Source of the DNA: Bacteroidota bacterium
GTDB taxonomy: Bacteria; Bacteroidota; Bacteroidia; Flavobacteriales; Weeksellaceae
Direction of reading: 5' to 3'
DNA length: 64,000 bases
NCBI GenBank assembly: GCA_023457935.1
Contig: JAEXBA010000069.1
Coordinates: 1-64,000 of the forward strand
The number at the start of each line of letters is the position of its first letter. Position 1 is the first letter of the stretch. The notes under the pieces are model-generated. The model saw only the letters and a list, made by a program, of their open reading frames with translations. It was not told the DNA's origin and did not search any database. Below, in pieces: positions 8,495-17,390 of the stretch. Made by a program: the position numbers and the translations under genes.

Positions 8495-9433
8495 ATGGAA
8501 AACATCCAAGATTGTGTGATTATCGGTTCCGGACCATCCGGATTTACAGCAGCAATTTATGCAGCAAGAGCAGATCTTAAACCACAGCTTTACACCGGAC
8601 TTGAGCCGGGCGGACAGCTTACAACCACTACAGAAGTTGACAATTTTCCCGGTTATCCGGATGGAATTACCGGTCCGGAAATGATGATGCAGCTGCAGAA
8701 ACAGGCAGAACGTTTTGATACGAAAGTGCATTATGAAATGATTACGAAAGTGGAATTCTCCAATGAAGTGGGCGGAATACATAAACTTTGGGCAGGAAAC
8801 AAAGAGATTCTGGCAAAAACAGTGATTATTTCCACCGGAGCCACAGCAAAATATCTGGGTCTGGATGACGAGAAAAAATACAGTGGAGGCGGAGTTTCTG
8901 CTTGTGCGACCTGCGACGGATTTTTCTATAAAGGAAAAGATGTCGTGGTTGTCGGCGGTGGAGATACTGCTGCTGAAGAAGCAACCTATCTTGCAAAACT
9001 GACCAATAAAGTAACAATGCTCGTTCGTAAAGATGAATTCCGTGCTTCAAAAGCAATGGTACACCGCGTGATGAATACACCGAATGTTGAAGTGAAATTC
9101 CACCATGAATTAATCGGAATTGAAGGTGAAAACAGTTTGGTGGAAAGGGCGGTAGTCATCAATAACCAGACGCAGGAAACTTCTAAAATTGATGTGCATG
9201 GGATCTTTATAGCAATCGGTCACAAACCGAATACCGAGATTTTCAAAGATCAGTTGACTACTGACGAAAACGGATATCTCGTAACGGAAAAAGGTTCAAC
9301 CAGAACGAATCTGCCGGGCGTTTTTGCTGCCGGTGATGTTCAGGATCATATCTACAGACAGGCGATTACTGCAGCCGGATCCGGCTGTATGGCTGCCATG
9401 GATGCAGAAAAATATCTGGCTGAACTTCATTAA
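8495..9433 (+). CDS. trxB: Thioredoxin-disulfide reductase
   Basis: 312 residues. It has an FAD-binding GSGPSGFTAA motif near the N-terminus, a redox-active CATC at Cys137 and Cys140, the NADPH-binding GGGDTAAEEA motif and a C-terminal FAD segment, GVFAAGDV. The cytoplasmic flavoenzyme reduces thioredoxin with NADPH. A candidate thioredoxin lies far downstream at 60895. A hairpin follows the stop codon, so the gene is probably transcribed alone. Confidence 0.96.
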   Translation: MENIQDCVIIGSGPSGFTAAIYAARADLKPQLYTGLEPGGQLTTTTEVDNFPGYPDGITGPEMMMQLQKQAERFDTKVHYEMITKVEFSNEVGGIHKLWAGNKEILAKTVIISTGATAKYLGLDDEKKYSGGGVSACATCDGFFYKGKDVVVVGGGDTAAEEATYLAKLTNKVTMLVRKDEFRASKAMVHRVMNTPNVEVKFHHELIGIEGENSLVERAVVINNQTQETSKIDVHGIFIAIGHKPNTEIFKDQLTTDENGYLVTEKGSTRTNLPGVFAAGDVQDHIYRQAITAAGSGCMAAMDAEKYLAELH

Positions 9434-9441
9434 AATAGTAT

Positions 9442-9465
9442 AAACGCGCTGTAAGGTGCGTTTTT
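9442..9465 (+). terminator. Terminator after trxB
   Basis: AAACGC at 9442-9447 pairs with GCGTTT at 9458-9463 and is followed by T residues. Confidence 0.55.
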
Positions 9466-9489
9466 AGTTTCCGGAAAACAGATCGCGGA

Positions 9490-9852
9490 ATGAGAAACCT
9501 TATTTATGTATTTATCGGAGGCGGATTGGGAAGTGTTCTGCGCTTTCTGATTTCGAATTATTCTCAAAGACTCTGGACTGTAAACAGTTTTCCGCTCGGA
9601 ACTTTCCTGGTGAATATCATTGGCTGTTTCCTGATCGGTTGGTTTTCGTCTTATTTTCTCAAAAATGATTCAGGTTTAAGGCTTCTGTTGATCGCCGGAT
9701 TTTGTGGCGGATTTACAACATTTTCCACCTTCTCGGCCGAGAATTATTTGCTGTGGCAAAACGGCAGTTATGGAATGCTTATTTTATACACTTTAATGAG
9801 TGTTGTGCTGGGTTTAGCAGCGGTTTTTGCAGGTTATGAAATCAGCAAATAA
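9490..9852 (+). CDS. crcB: Fluoride efflux transporter CrcB/FluC
   Basis: 120 residues with four predicted membrane helices. Family signatures are GGGLGSVLRFLIS at the N-terminus, PLGTFLVNIIGCFLIGW, and the pore motif FCGGFTTFSTFSAE. Fluc proteins form dual-topology dimers that export fluoride. No fluoride riboswitch is recognisable in the 56 bases upstream. Confidence 0.93.
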   Translation: MRNLIYVFIGGGLGSVLRFLISNYSQRLWTVNSFPLGTFLVNIIGCFLIGWFSSYFLKNDSGLRLLLIAGFCGGFTTFSTFSAENYLLWQNGSYGMLILYTLMSVVLGLAAVFAGYEISK

Positions 9853-9901
9853 TATTTTTTCCGTTGATAATAAATGTTTTAAGGGAAAAACAAAGAAATT
9901 A

Positions 9902-9933
9902 TTTGGTCAAAATGTAAAACAGTTTTATATTTG
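9902..9933 (+). promoter_or_regulatory. Promoter of tRNA-Ser
   Basis: TTTG at 9902-9905 and TATATTTG at 9926-9933 are separated by 20 bases, a full match to the Bacteroidota -33/-7 consensus, 30 bases before the tRNA. Confidence 0.75.
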
Positions 9934-9963
9934 CACCACTGAAAACGGAAATACCGTTATTCA

Positions 9964-10051
<88 letters not shown>

Positions 10052-10059
10052 ACAACAGC

Positions 10060-10088
10060 AAACCTACTGAAAGCAGTAGGTTTTTCTT
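10060..10088 (+). terminator. Terminator after tRNA-Ser
   Basis: AAACCTACTG (10060-10069) and CAGTAGGTTT (10074-10083) form a perfect 10-bp stem with a 4-nt loop, followed by a T-rich run. Confidence 0.85.
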
Positions 10089-10238
10089 TTTTATTCTGGA
10101 TCTTCAGATTCCTTATCTGAACGTTTCTTTCAGTCTTAATTGGTTTTTTCACTCTATCAATCGAATTAGTTTATTCCGCATAATGCCTTAATCAGCATAT
10201 CATTGGCTTAAAACCATCAAAATCAGCCCTTCATCAAT

Positions 10239-10299
10239 AAAATATACCACATCTGAAAGGTAATGAACCATCCTTTCGGTATGGTATATTTTATCTTTG
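10239..10299 (+). promoter_or_regulatory. Promoter with palindromic operator for the UspA gene
   Basis: The -7 box TATCTTTG is at 10292-10299. AAAATATACCA (10239-10249) is the inverse of TGGTATATTTT (10282-10292), with inner arms GAAAGG/CCTTTC at 10255 and 10272. ATGGTATATTTTATCTTTGC at 10281-10300 is nearly identical to the box upstream of the AraC gene at 12871-12890. Confidence 0.65.
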
Positions 10300-10311
10300 C
10301 ACCTTAAAATT

Positions 10312-11223
10312 ATGATGATGGCAAATGAAATAAGAAATATTCTCGTACCGATAGATTTTACCAAGGAAAACAGTAATTTCCTGAATGTAGCGGCAGCTAT
10401 TGCCAAAAGACATTCCGCAAAAGTTCATTTTCTGAACGTGGTAAAATCCGGTTTAATGGGAACGGGAAGCGCATTTTCGGGAAAGTTCTACTATCACGGA
10501 AATTCGCTGCTTGCTGATTCTGAGAATAAACTGGATGAACAGAAAGAAAAATTCTGCAAGATATACAGGGGTGAAGTGTTCACGAAGTGTTCCGTTGGGT
10601 CAGTAGCAGAAAGAATAATGGATTATGCACAGAACAATTGGATAGATCTCATTGTTCTGGGTGTTGATTATCCGAAAAAACGACCGGGTTTCATCAGCTC
10701 GAATACTTATGAAGTAATCAGCAACAGTGAAGTGCCGGTGATTACTGTTCCGTTCAGCTGCAGGAATTCCGATTTTTCTGAACTGATTTATCCGGTTCGC
10801 GATACCGAAGATGCGGTTTCCAAACTTACGCCTGTGCTTCCCATTGCGAAGAGAAACGGTTCGAAAATAAAACTCGTGGGGTTGGCTTCAGAAAAAGGTG
10901 CTAATTCCGTCAATATGGTGAGTAATTCCGTGAAATTCCTTCGGGTAAAACTGGCAAAACAGAAGCTTGACTGCACCGTTGAAGAGGTTCTGGTAACTGC
11001 AAAACCGGCAGAAGAAATTCTGGAGGCCTGCGAAAAATCAGATGCGGATCTGGTTGCGGTAAACGTCACGACGGAAAAACCTATCACCAAAATATTCAGC
11101 AATAACTTCACTGAAAATATTATTTATAAATCCAAAATACCGGTGCTTTTCTTCCGTAAGGATAAAGAGCAGACACCGCTGGAACAGTATGTAAAAATGC
11201 CGTATCCGATGATTCCGGTTTAA
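10312..11223 (+). CDS. Universal stress protein, tandem UspA domains
   Basis: 303 residues holding two UspA domains. The first starts ILVPIDFTKENSNFL and ends with a segment like IVLGVDYPKK...SNTYEVISNSEVPVITVP. The second covers about 165-290 and ends IPVLFFR. ATP-binding Gly motifs are degenerate. ATG triplets at 10312, 10315 and 10318 are all possible starts; 10312 is given. A TTG at 10297 lies inside the promoter box and is rejected. It begins a run with the GNAT and racemase-like genes and shares its promoter box with the AraC gene. Confidence 0.88.
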   Translation: MMMANEIRNILVPIDFTKENSNFLNVAAAIAKRHSAKVHFLNVVKSGLMGTGSAFSGKFYYHGNSLLADSENKLDEQKEKFCKIYRGEVFTKCSVGSVAERIMDYAQNNWIDLIVLGVDYPKKRPGFISSNTYEVISNSEVPVITVPFSCRNSDFSELIYPVRDTEDAVSKLTPVLPIAKRNGSKIKLVGLASEKGANSVNMVSNSVKFLRVKLAKQKLDCTVEEVLVTAKPAEEILEACEKSDADLVAVNVTTEKPITKIFSNNFTENIIYKSKIPVLFFRKDKEQTPLEQYVKMPYPMIPV

Positions 11224-11233
11224 TTAACACAAT

Positions 11234-11731
11234 ATGATGCAGATAATAAAATTCAAACACACCCATATTCCGCAGTCGTACCGTCATGAAATTGCAGATT
11301 TTCTGCATAAGCATCTTCAGCAGTTTGGCGATCCGAAAGAAGATATTTTACTCGCTTTGGATTATGTGTCCGACACTTCTGCCGGAAAAGGCGGGTGTCT
11401 TTTGGTGGCACAGGAAAATGATGAAATTGTTGGCGCTGTCGTGGTCAACAAGACCGGAATGAGCCGTTATATTCCAGAAAATATTCTGGTGTATATCGCA
11501 ACGCACGACCAATACCGCGGAAAGGGAATCGGAAAAAAACTGATGCAGGAAACCATTAAAGTTTGCGACGGTGATATTGCGCTTCACTGCGAACCGGACA
11601 ATCCTGCGAGAAAACTGTACGAAAAACTGGGCTTCACTTCCAAATATCTGGAAATGCGCCTTACAAACAACAAAAATGTCGATAGTAACACTCAACAGAA
11701 AGAAGCTGAGGGAAAATTTCAACTTTCTTGA
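11234..11731 (+). CDS. GNAT family N-acetyltransferase
   Basis: 165 residues. The acetyl-CoA motif is YRGKGIGKKLMQE (Q/RxxGxG/A pattern), followed by HCEPDNPARKLYEKLGF, typical of the GNAT C-terminal half. It begins 10 bases after the UspA stop, and its last 56 bases overlap the start of the PLP enzyme gene in another frame. Substrate is unknown; an amino acid or amine is plausible given the downstream racemase-like gene. Confidence 0.88.
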   Translation: MMQIIKFKHTHIPQSYRHEIADFLHKHLQQFGDPKEDILLALDYVSDTSAGKGGCLLVAQENDEIVGAVVVNKTGMSRYIPENILVYIATHDQYRGKGIGKKLMQETIKVCDGDIALHCEPDNPARKLYEKLGFTSKYLEMRLTNNKNVDSNTQQKEAEGKFQLS

Positions 11732-12794
11732 TACTCTTTTTGAAGAACACCATATAGAATGGAGCATCGTAACCAAAGTGCTTTGCGGAAACGGAACGTT
11801 CCTGAAGGAAGTACTTTCGCTCCCAATCAGTGAGTTCTGCGATTCCAGAATCTCCAATCTGAAGAAAATCAAAAGTCTGAATCCTGAAGTTCAGACGGTT
11901 TACATCAAACCGGTTCCGATTACTTTTACCGATGAAGTTCTGGAGTTTGCTGATGTAAGTTTCAATACCGAAACCGAGACTTTGGCGATGCTGTCCGAGA
12001 AGGCAGTCGCGATGAACAAAATCCACAAAACCGTTATCATGGTAGAAATGGGCGAGTTGCGGGAAGGTGTGGTGCGCGAAAAACTTTTGGATTTCTTCAG
12101 CAAAGTAAAGCATCTGCCAAATATTGAAATCGTCGGAATCGGAACCAATCTTACCTGCATGAACGGAATTCTTCCGGATTACGGGAAGATGAAAGCGCTT
12201 TATGAAAGTAAAAAGGAAATTGAAAACCGTTTCGGCGTGAAAGTTCCTTATATTTCCGGAGGCGCTTCGGTGGCTATTCCGCTGATTCTGGATGAAACGA
12301 TGCCGCCTTACATCAACCATTTCAGAGTTGGGGAAACGTTGTTTTTCGGAACCAATGTATATGACGATTCGTTCATCGAAGGGATGCATCACGATATTTT
12401 TACGCTTTATGCAGAAATTATTGAAATCAAGACCAAGCCCAATATTCCGGAAGGCAATTTCGGAAGCAACCTTACCGGAGAGCAGAAAGATTTCAGCAGT
12501 GCGGAGCGGCTCGAAAAAACGACACGCGCCATTGTGGATATTGGTTTGCTGGATATTTCACCGTCAAATATTTTTCCTAAAGACAAAAAACTCACCATCG
12601 TTGGCAGCAGCAGCGATATGATGGTTCTGGATCTTGATGCATCGGATGTGGAGTATGCGGTGGGAGATTTTATTCCGTTCCGAATCAATTATCTGGCGTT
12701 GTTGAGGTTGATGAATTCCAATTATGTGGAAAAACAGATTGAGGACAGTGAACCTAAAACCCTGAAACACAGTGCCGAATTTGAGGCGCACTGA
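11676..12794 (+). CDS. Alanine/ornithine racemase-family PLP-dependent enzyme
   Basis: 372 residues from the ATG at 11676. It has the alanine-racemase N-terminal TIM-barrel fold: PLP Lys in IVTKVLCGNG, MVEMGELREG, IGTNLTCMNG and YISGGASVAIPL. The pattern resembles ornithine-racemase-type enzymes rather than Alr, since the C-terminal beta domain of Alr is absent or different. It probably interconverts or releases an amino acid. Its start lies inside the GNAT gene (56-bp overlap), suggesting coupled translation. The reaction is inferred from family only. Confidence 0.8.
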   Translation: MSIVTLNRKKLRENFNFLDTLFEEHHIEWSIVTKVLCGNGTFLKEVLSLPISEFCDSRISNLKKIKSLNPEVQTVYIKPVPITFTDEVLEFADVSFNTETETLAMLSEKAVAMNKIHKTVIMVEMGELREGVVREKLLDFFSKVKHLPNIEIVGIGTNLTCMNGILPDYGKMKALYESKKEIENRFGVKVPYISGGASVAIPLILDETMPPYINHFRVGETLFFGTNVYDDSFIEGMHHDIFTLYAEIIEIKTKPNIPEGNFGSNLTGEQKDFSSAERLEKTTRAIVDIGLLDISPSNIFPKDKKLTIVGSSSDMMVLDLDASDVEYAVGDFIPFRINYLALLRLMNSNYVEKQIEDSEPKTLKHSAEFEAH

Positions 12795-12855
12795 TCGGGA
12801 TTAAACAGTTTCAATAAGGCAATCAGTAAAACAGAACATAATAGAAGTGAAATGT

Positions 12856-12889
12856 ACCATAATTCAGTTTATGGTATTTTTTATCTTTG
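12856..12889 (+). promoter_or_regulatory. Promoter with operator for the AraC-family regulator
   Basis: ACCATAA (12856-12862), a 6-base spacer and TTATGGT (12869-12875) form a perfect palindrome. The -7 box TATCTTTG is at 12882-12889. The stretch 12871-12890 differs at one position from 10281-10300 upstream of the UspA gene. Confidence 0.65.
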
Positions 12890-12907
12890 CAGCGGTATTC
12901 AATTTCT

Positions 12908-13792
12908 ATGGAACAGAACGATTCACTTATTAAATACTCGATAAAGAACATTAAGAATGATGGCAACAGTGTGGTAGATTTTAGCTTTTACACATTTGCT
13001 CATTTTCTTAAGAACGCCAAACATCTTCGGGAATCCCATCGTCACGATTTCTACAGTTTCGTACTTTGTGTGGATGGTTCCGGATCGCATGTTATTGATT
13101 TCGAGGAGTATGAAATAAAGCCGAACCGTCTGTTTTTCATCAATTACGACCAGATTCATTCATGGAAAAATGTTGCCGGAATCAAGGGTTACGTTATTCT
13201 GTTCACGAAGAATTTCTATAACCTGATTTTCACGGGAAACGATCTTGTGAAAAGCGATACAGCGGTAGAGAATCTTCCTGCTTTTGTGGATATTGGAGAA
13301 GACGACATGAAATTCTGGCTGAATACGTGTGAAAACATCAAACTTGAGTTTAAGAATGACGGCTCCGTTTCCAATGAAGTTATTTGTCTGCTTCTGAAAT
13401 CATGCGTCCTGAAAATGGATTCTCTCACACAGGGAAAAACAGCAGATCTCATTTCGGCCGATCATAAGGAAAAACTCGTGTTTGAGTTCAAGAAACTGGT
13501 AAACCGCCATTTTAAAGAGAAAAAATCCACAAAGGATTATGCGGAACTCCTTTCGGTAACGCCCAATTATCTGAACGCTTTGGTGAAGGAATATGTGGGA
13601 GAATCGGCAGGAACGGTCATTAAAAACCGCGTAATTCTGGAAGCGAAACGTCTGCTTTCGCACACCGGTTTATCGGTGCGTCAAATCTCTCTGGAACTAG
13701 GTTTTACCGATAATTCGCATTTCGGGAAATATTTTAAAAACAGATCCCGACTGACTCCTGAAACATTCAGGAAAAATTCAATTAACAGTTAA
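12908..13792 (+). CDS. AraC family transcriptional regulator
   Basis: 294 residues. An N-terminal cupin-like sensing domain (HRHDFYSFVLCVDGSG, FINYDQIHSW) is followed by a C-terminal double helix-turn-helix at about 195-290 (YAELLSVTPNYLNALVKEYVG, then LSVRQISLELGFTDNSHFGKYFK). An earlier TTG at 12887 falls in the promoter, so the ATG at 12908 is the start. It has its own promoter carrying the same box as the UspA operon upstream, so it may control both; this is inference. Confidence 0.9.
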   Translation: MEQNDSLIKYSIKNIKNDGNSVVDFSFYTFAHFLKNAKHLRESHRHDFYSFVLCVDGSGSHVIDFEEYEIKPNRLFFINYDQIHSWKNVAGIKGYVILFTKNFYNLIFTGNDLVKSDTAVENLPAFVDIGEDDMKFWLNTCENIKLEFKNDGSVSNEVICLLLKSCVLKMDSLTQGKTADLISADHKEKLVFEFKKLVNRHFKEKKSTKDYAELLSVTPNYLNALVKEYVGESAGTVIKNRVILEAKRLLSHTGLSVRQISLELGFTDNSHFGKYFKNRSRLTPETFRKNSINS

Positions 13793-13802
13793 TAAAATTA
13801 TA

Positions 13803-14009
13803 ATGAATAATAATAAAAGTACATCAAATATCAGCACAGCATACACCGTAACTTACAGAAAAAAGCCGGAATGCCTGAAAATCCGCCACACCGGAATATC
13901 CAACCTTATCGATATGGCATTTGCCCCTTCCGGACTGGTTACCCTCTCGCATATCGAAGGTGAAAAACCCAAAGAAATCAATGTTAGAAACGGAAAGGTA
14001 AGAGGTTAG
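13803..14009 (+). CDS. Small protein of unknown function
   Basis: 68 residues, beginning 10 bases after the AraC stop codon, so probably on the same transcript. It is rich in basic and polar residues (TVTYRKKPECLKIRHTG, HIEGEKPKEINVRNGK), with no signal peptide or membrane segment. I do not recognise a family. Codon use resembles its neighbours, which favours a real gene. Confidence 0.6.
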   Translation: MNNNKSTSNISTAYTVTYRKKPECLKIRHTGISNLIDMAFAPSGLVTLSHIEGEKPKEINVRNGKVRG

Positions 14010-14052
14010 TATTTCTTTTATACTTTCAAAATCTTAAAGTGACAGTTAATTG

Positions 14053-14110
14053 TTGCTATAATTTATATCATTGTAATTTTTATACTTTGATATAATCTGT
14101 CTTAATTTTG
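14053..14110 (+). promoter_or_regulatory. Operator and promoter of the dnaE-like gene
   Basis: A 19-base near-palindrome TTGCTATAATTTATATCAT (14053-14071) is followed 31 bases later by TAATTTTG (14103-14110). A TTTG sits at 14086-14089. The same layout, with identical spacings, precedes dinB on the other strand at 26620-26677. Confidence 0.65.
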
Positions 14111-14123
14111 CAGAAAACGTTCT

Positions 14124-17100
14124 ATGTTTCTCTGCTGTCATTCTTATCACAGTCTGCGCTACGGCACCATTTCCATTGAGGATTTGGTGAGCAAGGCTGC
14201 AGCTCTGGGAATACGTTCGCTGGCTTTAACGGATATCAATACGGTAACCGGAATTTATGATTTTTATAAACTCTGCAAAACCTTTGAGATAAAACCTCTG
14301 GTTGGAGTTGATATCCGCATTGAGAATGAAAAATACTATACCGCAATCGCTAAAAATCCTGCCGGAATTGCGGAAATCAACCGCATGCTTACGGATTTCA
14401 ACTGTGGCGGAGTTGCAGTTCCCAAACAGCATCCGAAGTTTGTAAATGTTTTTGTGATTTATGAACTGGAAAATCTTCCGGATGAACTGCAGGAAAATGA
14501 ATTTATAGGCATCCGTCCGGACAATTTGAGCATTCTGGTTCAGAGGAAATGGAAAAGTCTGCTGCATAAAATAGTGGTTTTTCAACCCGTTACTTTTCAG
14601 ACCAAAAGAGAGTATAACCTTCACCGGATTTTGCGGGCAATCGACCATAATACTTTGCTTTCAAAGCTGGAAGAAAAGAACATCTGCGATCAGTCTGAAT
14701 TTCTGAAGCCGACTTCCGAAGTTCTGAAACACTACAAAAACTATCCGCAGATTATAGAAAATACCGAAAAAATCATTCAGGAATCTCATTTCGAGTTTGC
14801 TTTTTCAACACCCAGAAACAAAAAATTCTTTACTGAAAGCAGGGAATCAGACGAAAAACTGCTGCGCGAACTTGCTCAGAGCGGACTGAAATGGCGTTAC
14901 GGAGAAAATCATAAAGAAGCAAAAAAACGACTGGAACGCGAACTTTTTGTCATCAGCGAACTGAATTTCAGCGGCTACTTTCTCATCACCTGGGATATTA
15001 TACAGTACAGCAACAGCCGCGGTTTTATGCATGTGGGAAGAGGTTCGGGGGCGAACAGTCTGGTAAGTTACTGCCTTGGGATTACAGATATTTGTCCGCT
15101 GGAACTCGATCTTTATTTTGAACGTTTTCTGAATCTGAACCGCAATTCGCCGCCCGATTTCGATATCGACTGGAGTTGGCAGAACCGCGACGATATTCTG
15201 AAATATATTTTTGAAAAATACGGAAAAGATCATGTTGCCTTTTGCGGAACCAATGTGGAATTTAAATACCGCTCTATTTTCCGTGAAGTAGGGAAGGCAT
15301 TCGGTTTGCCGAAGGAAGAACTCGATATTTTGGCAACAAATCCAATGGAAACGCACGATGCAAGTGACGTTATAAAACTCGTTCAGAAATACGGAAAACT
15401 GCTTGAAAAATTTCCGAATCAGCGCAGCATGCATTCCTGTGGAATACTGATTTCTGAAGAGCCGATTACCAATTATTCAGCGCTGGAAATGCCGCCGAAA
15501 GGATTTCCGATTGTTCAGTTTGACATGAATACTGCTGAAGACATCGGTCTTGAAAAGTTTGATATTCTTTCGCAGCGCGGTCTGGGAACCATCAACGATG
15601 CCGTGAAACTGATAGCAAAAAATCAGGGAATTACAGTTGATATCCGTGATACCCGCATTTCTTTGAATGAAGAAAAATGTAATGATTTTTTAAGCCGCGG
15701 AAAAACGCTGGGTTGTTTCTATATTGAAAGTCCGGCGATGCGGGGGCTTTTACGGCGTCTGAAATGCGACAATTACCGCACTTTGGTTGCTGCGTCGTCC
15801 ATTATCCGTCCCGGAGTTGCGCAGAGCGGTATGATGCGCGAATATATTTTCCGGCACAACAATCCCGATCAGTTTGAATATTTTCATCCTGTGTTTGAAG
15901 AACAGCTCGGCGAAACCTACGGAATTATGGTCTATCAGGAAGATGTAATTAAAATTGCGCAGGGTTATGGCGGTGTTTCGGCGGACAGTGGCGATATTCT
16001 GCGGCGTGCGATGAGCGGAAAATCACGTTCCATTAAAAAACTGCAGGAAGTCCGCGACGATTTTTTTGAATCCTGCCGTAAAAAAGGCCATCCCGAAGCT
16101 TTGAGCAGGGAAGTGTACCGCCAGATTGAGAGTTTTGCCGGTTATTCGTTCTGTAAGGCGCATTCCGCTTCGTATGCGGTGGAAAGTTACCAGAGTCTTT
16201 ATCTGAAGGTATATTATCCGATAGAATTCATGGTTGCTGCAATTAATAACGGTGGTGGATTTTACCGTACGGAAGTGTATGTCCACGAATGCAGAATGTC
16301 GGGCGCAACCATTCACAATCCTTGTGTGAACCGAAGTGTTTTTGAAACTACCGTTTACGGAGCGGATGTTTTTCTTGGCTTTATGCACATTGAAAATCTG
16401 GAAACACGTCTGGCGCAGTTCATTCCTGAGGAACGGAAAAAAAACGGCGATTACACTTCGCTGGAGAATTTTGTAAAGCGTGTTCCTATCGGTATTGAAA
16501 CCCTTCAGATTTTGATTTTCGCCGGTGTGTTCCGTTTTACCAGAAAGAATAAAAATGAACTGCTGATTGCGGCACGTCTTCTGATGGTTAATTTCAAACC
16601 GGAATACCGTTACGAATCTTTTTTTGAAGAACCCATCAAAAACTACCGCCTTCCCGACCTGAAAAGAGATGTTTTTGAAGATGCTTTTGATGAAATTGAA
16701 ATTCTGGGCTTTCCAATTTCATGCAGTCAGTTTGATCTTCTCCAGACCAAATACCGCGGTTCTGTAATGGCAAAGAATTTAATTAAATACCATAAAAAAC
16801 AGGTAAAAATGCTGGCTTATCTGATTTCCCGGAAACACGTTCCCACCAAAAAAGGAACCATGTATTTCGGAACCTGGATTGATGCGGAAGGTGAGTACTT
16901 CGACACAGCTCATTTTCCCGACAACCTGAAGCAGTATCCTTTTCAGGGCGGCGGCTGCTACCTGATTTTAGGAATGGTAGAAGTGGATTTTCAATTTCCG
17001 ACCATTACGGTTTTAAAAATGTCCAAAATGCCTATCATTCCCGATCCGCGTTACGCCGAAGACCGCGAAAAGCACTACGAAGTCCACCGCAAAATCAATG

Positions 17101-17177
17101 AAGACGTCAGCATGACATGGCGAAAACCTTATCCGCAGGAGCATGAAATTGGTTTGCCGAGGCGGAAAATGGAGTAG
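14124..17177 (+). CDS. DNA polymerase III alpha subunit, short DnaE2/ImuC-like form
   Basis: 1017 residues, shorter than a replicative DnaE. A PHP domain is at the N-terminus (CHSYHSLRYGTI, ALTDINTVTGIY). The C-family polymerase core has the catalytic PDFDID with Asp347 and Asp349, then GRGSGANSLVSYCLGI and a helix-hairpin-helix/OB-like C-terminal region. Short second DnaE copies usually serve damage-tolerant synthesis with a Y-family partner. Its promoter matches that of dinB 11 kb away, which supports this. It ends before the AT-rich island. The gene name imuC is not assigned because no imuA/imuB is present. Confidence 0.88.
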   Translation: MFLCCHSYHSLRYGTISIEDLVSKAAALGIRSLALTDINTVTGIYDFYKLCKTFEIKPLVGVDIRIENEKYYTAIAKNPAGIAEINRMLTDFNCGGVAVPKQHPKFVNVFVIYELENLPDELQENEFIGIRPDNLSILVQRKWKSLLHKIVVFQPVTFQTKREYNLHRILRAIDHNTLLSKLEEKNICDQSEFLKPTSEVLKHYKNYPQIIENTEKIIQESHFEFAFSTPRNKKFFTESRESDEKLLRELAQSGLKWRYGENHKEAKKRLERELFVISELNFSGYFLITWDIIQYSNSRGFMHVGRGSGANSLVSYCLGITDICPLELDLYFERFLNLNRNSPPDFDIDWSWQNRDDILKYIFEKYGKDHVAFCGTNVEFKYRSIFREVGKAFGLPKEELDILATNPMETHDASDVIKLVQKYGKLLEKFPNQRSMHSCGILISEEPITNYSALEMPPKGFPIVQFDMNTAEDIGLEKFDILSQRGLGTINDAVKLIAKNQGITVDIRDTRISLNEEKCNDFLSRGKTLGCFYIESPAMRGLLRRLKCDNYRTLVAASSIIRPGVAQSGMMREYIFRHNNPDQFEYFHPVFEEQLGETYGIMVYQEDVIKIAQGYGGVSADSGDILRRAMSGKSRSIKKLQEVRDDFFESCRKKGHPEALSREVYRQIESFAGYSFCKAHSASYAVESYQSLYLKVYYPIEFMVAAINNGGGFYRTEVYVHECRMSGATIHNPCVNRSVFETTVYGADVFLGFMHIENLETRLAQFIPEERKKNGDYTSLENFVKRVPIGIETLQILIFAGVFRFTRKNKNELLIAARLLMVNFKPEYRYESFFEEPIKNYRLPDLKRDVFEDAFDEIEILGFPISCSQFDLLQTKYRGSVMAKNLIKYHKKQVKMLAYLISRKHVPTKKGTMYFGTWIDAEGEYFDTAHFPDNLKQYPFQGGGCYLILGMVEVDFQFPTITVLKMSKMPIIPDPRYAEDREKHYEVHRKINEDVSMTWRKPYPQEHEIGLPRRKME

Positions 17178-17390
17178 AGGTATACTGTTTTAACTTTATT
17201 TTCAGTAGAGGCTTTGGATATTTTTAGTAGAGCCTGATTACGTTCGGTTCGCAAGTGACAAATTCAAACGAAAAAAATATATTTACAAAGTGTTAAAAAA
17301 GTAGACCATTGACCAGAATACTTTTTGAAGATAAAAAGAAAACCAAGACATTGGGGCATTAGGCTTTTCGTTCGCCATACAGTTTTTTAT

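Noticed and set aside
9434..9489. Fluoride riboswitch ahead of crcB
   Set aside because: Only 56 bases are available, and they hold the trxB terminator; the riboswitch core is not seen.
10239..10292. Inverted repeat before the UspA gene as a terminator of the tRNA unit
   Set aside because: The tRNA already has a strong terminator at 10060; this repeat merges with a TAnnTTTG box and matches the AraC promoter, so an operator is more likely.
11661..12392. Long minus-strand open frame opposite the racemase-like gene
   Set aside because: It is a shadow of the plus-strand gene; its translation is unusual in composition and shows no domain.
14847..15434. Long minus-strand open frame opposite the dnaE-like gene
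   Set aside because: It mirrors the conserved polymerase core and has no family likeness of its own.
17178..17390. Gap between the dnaE-like gene and the island, with two AGTAGAG copies
   Set aside because: The repeats are short and no reading frame, hairpin or attachment-site-like duplication matching the other island edge was found.
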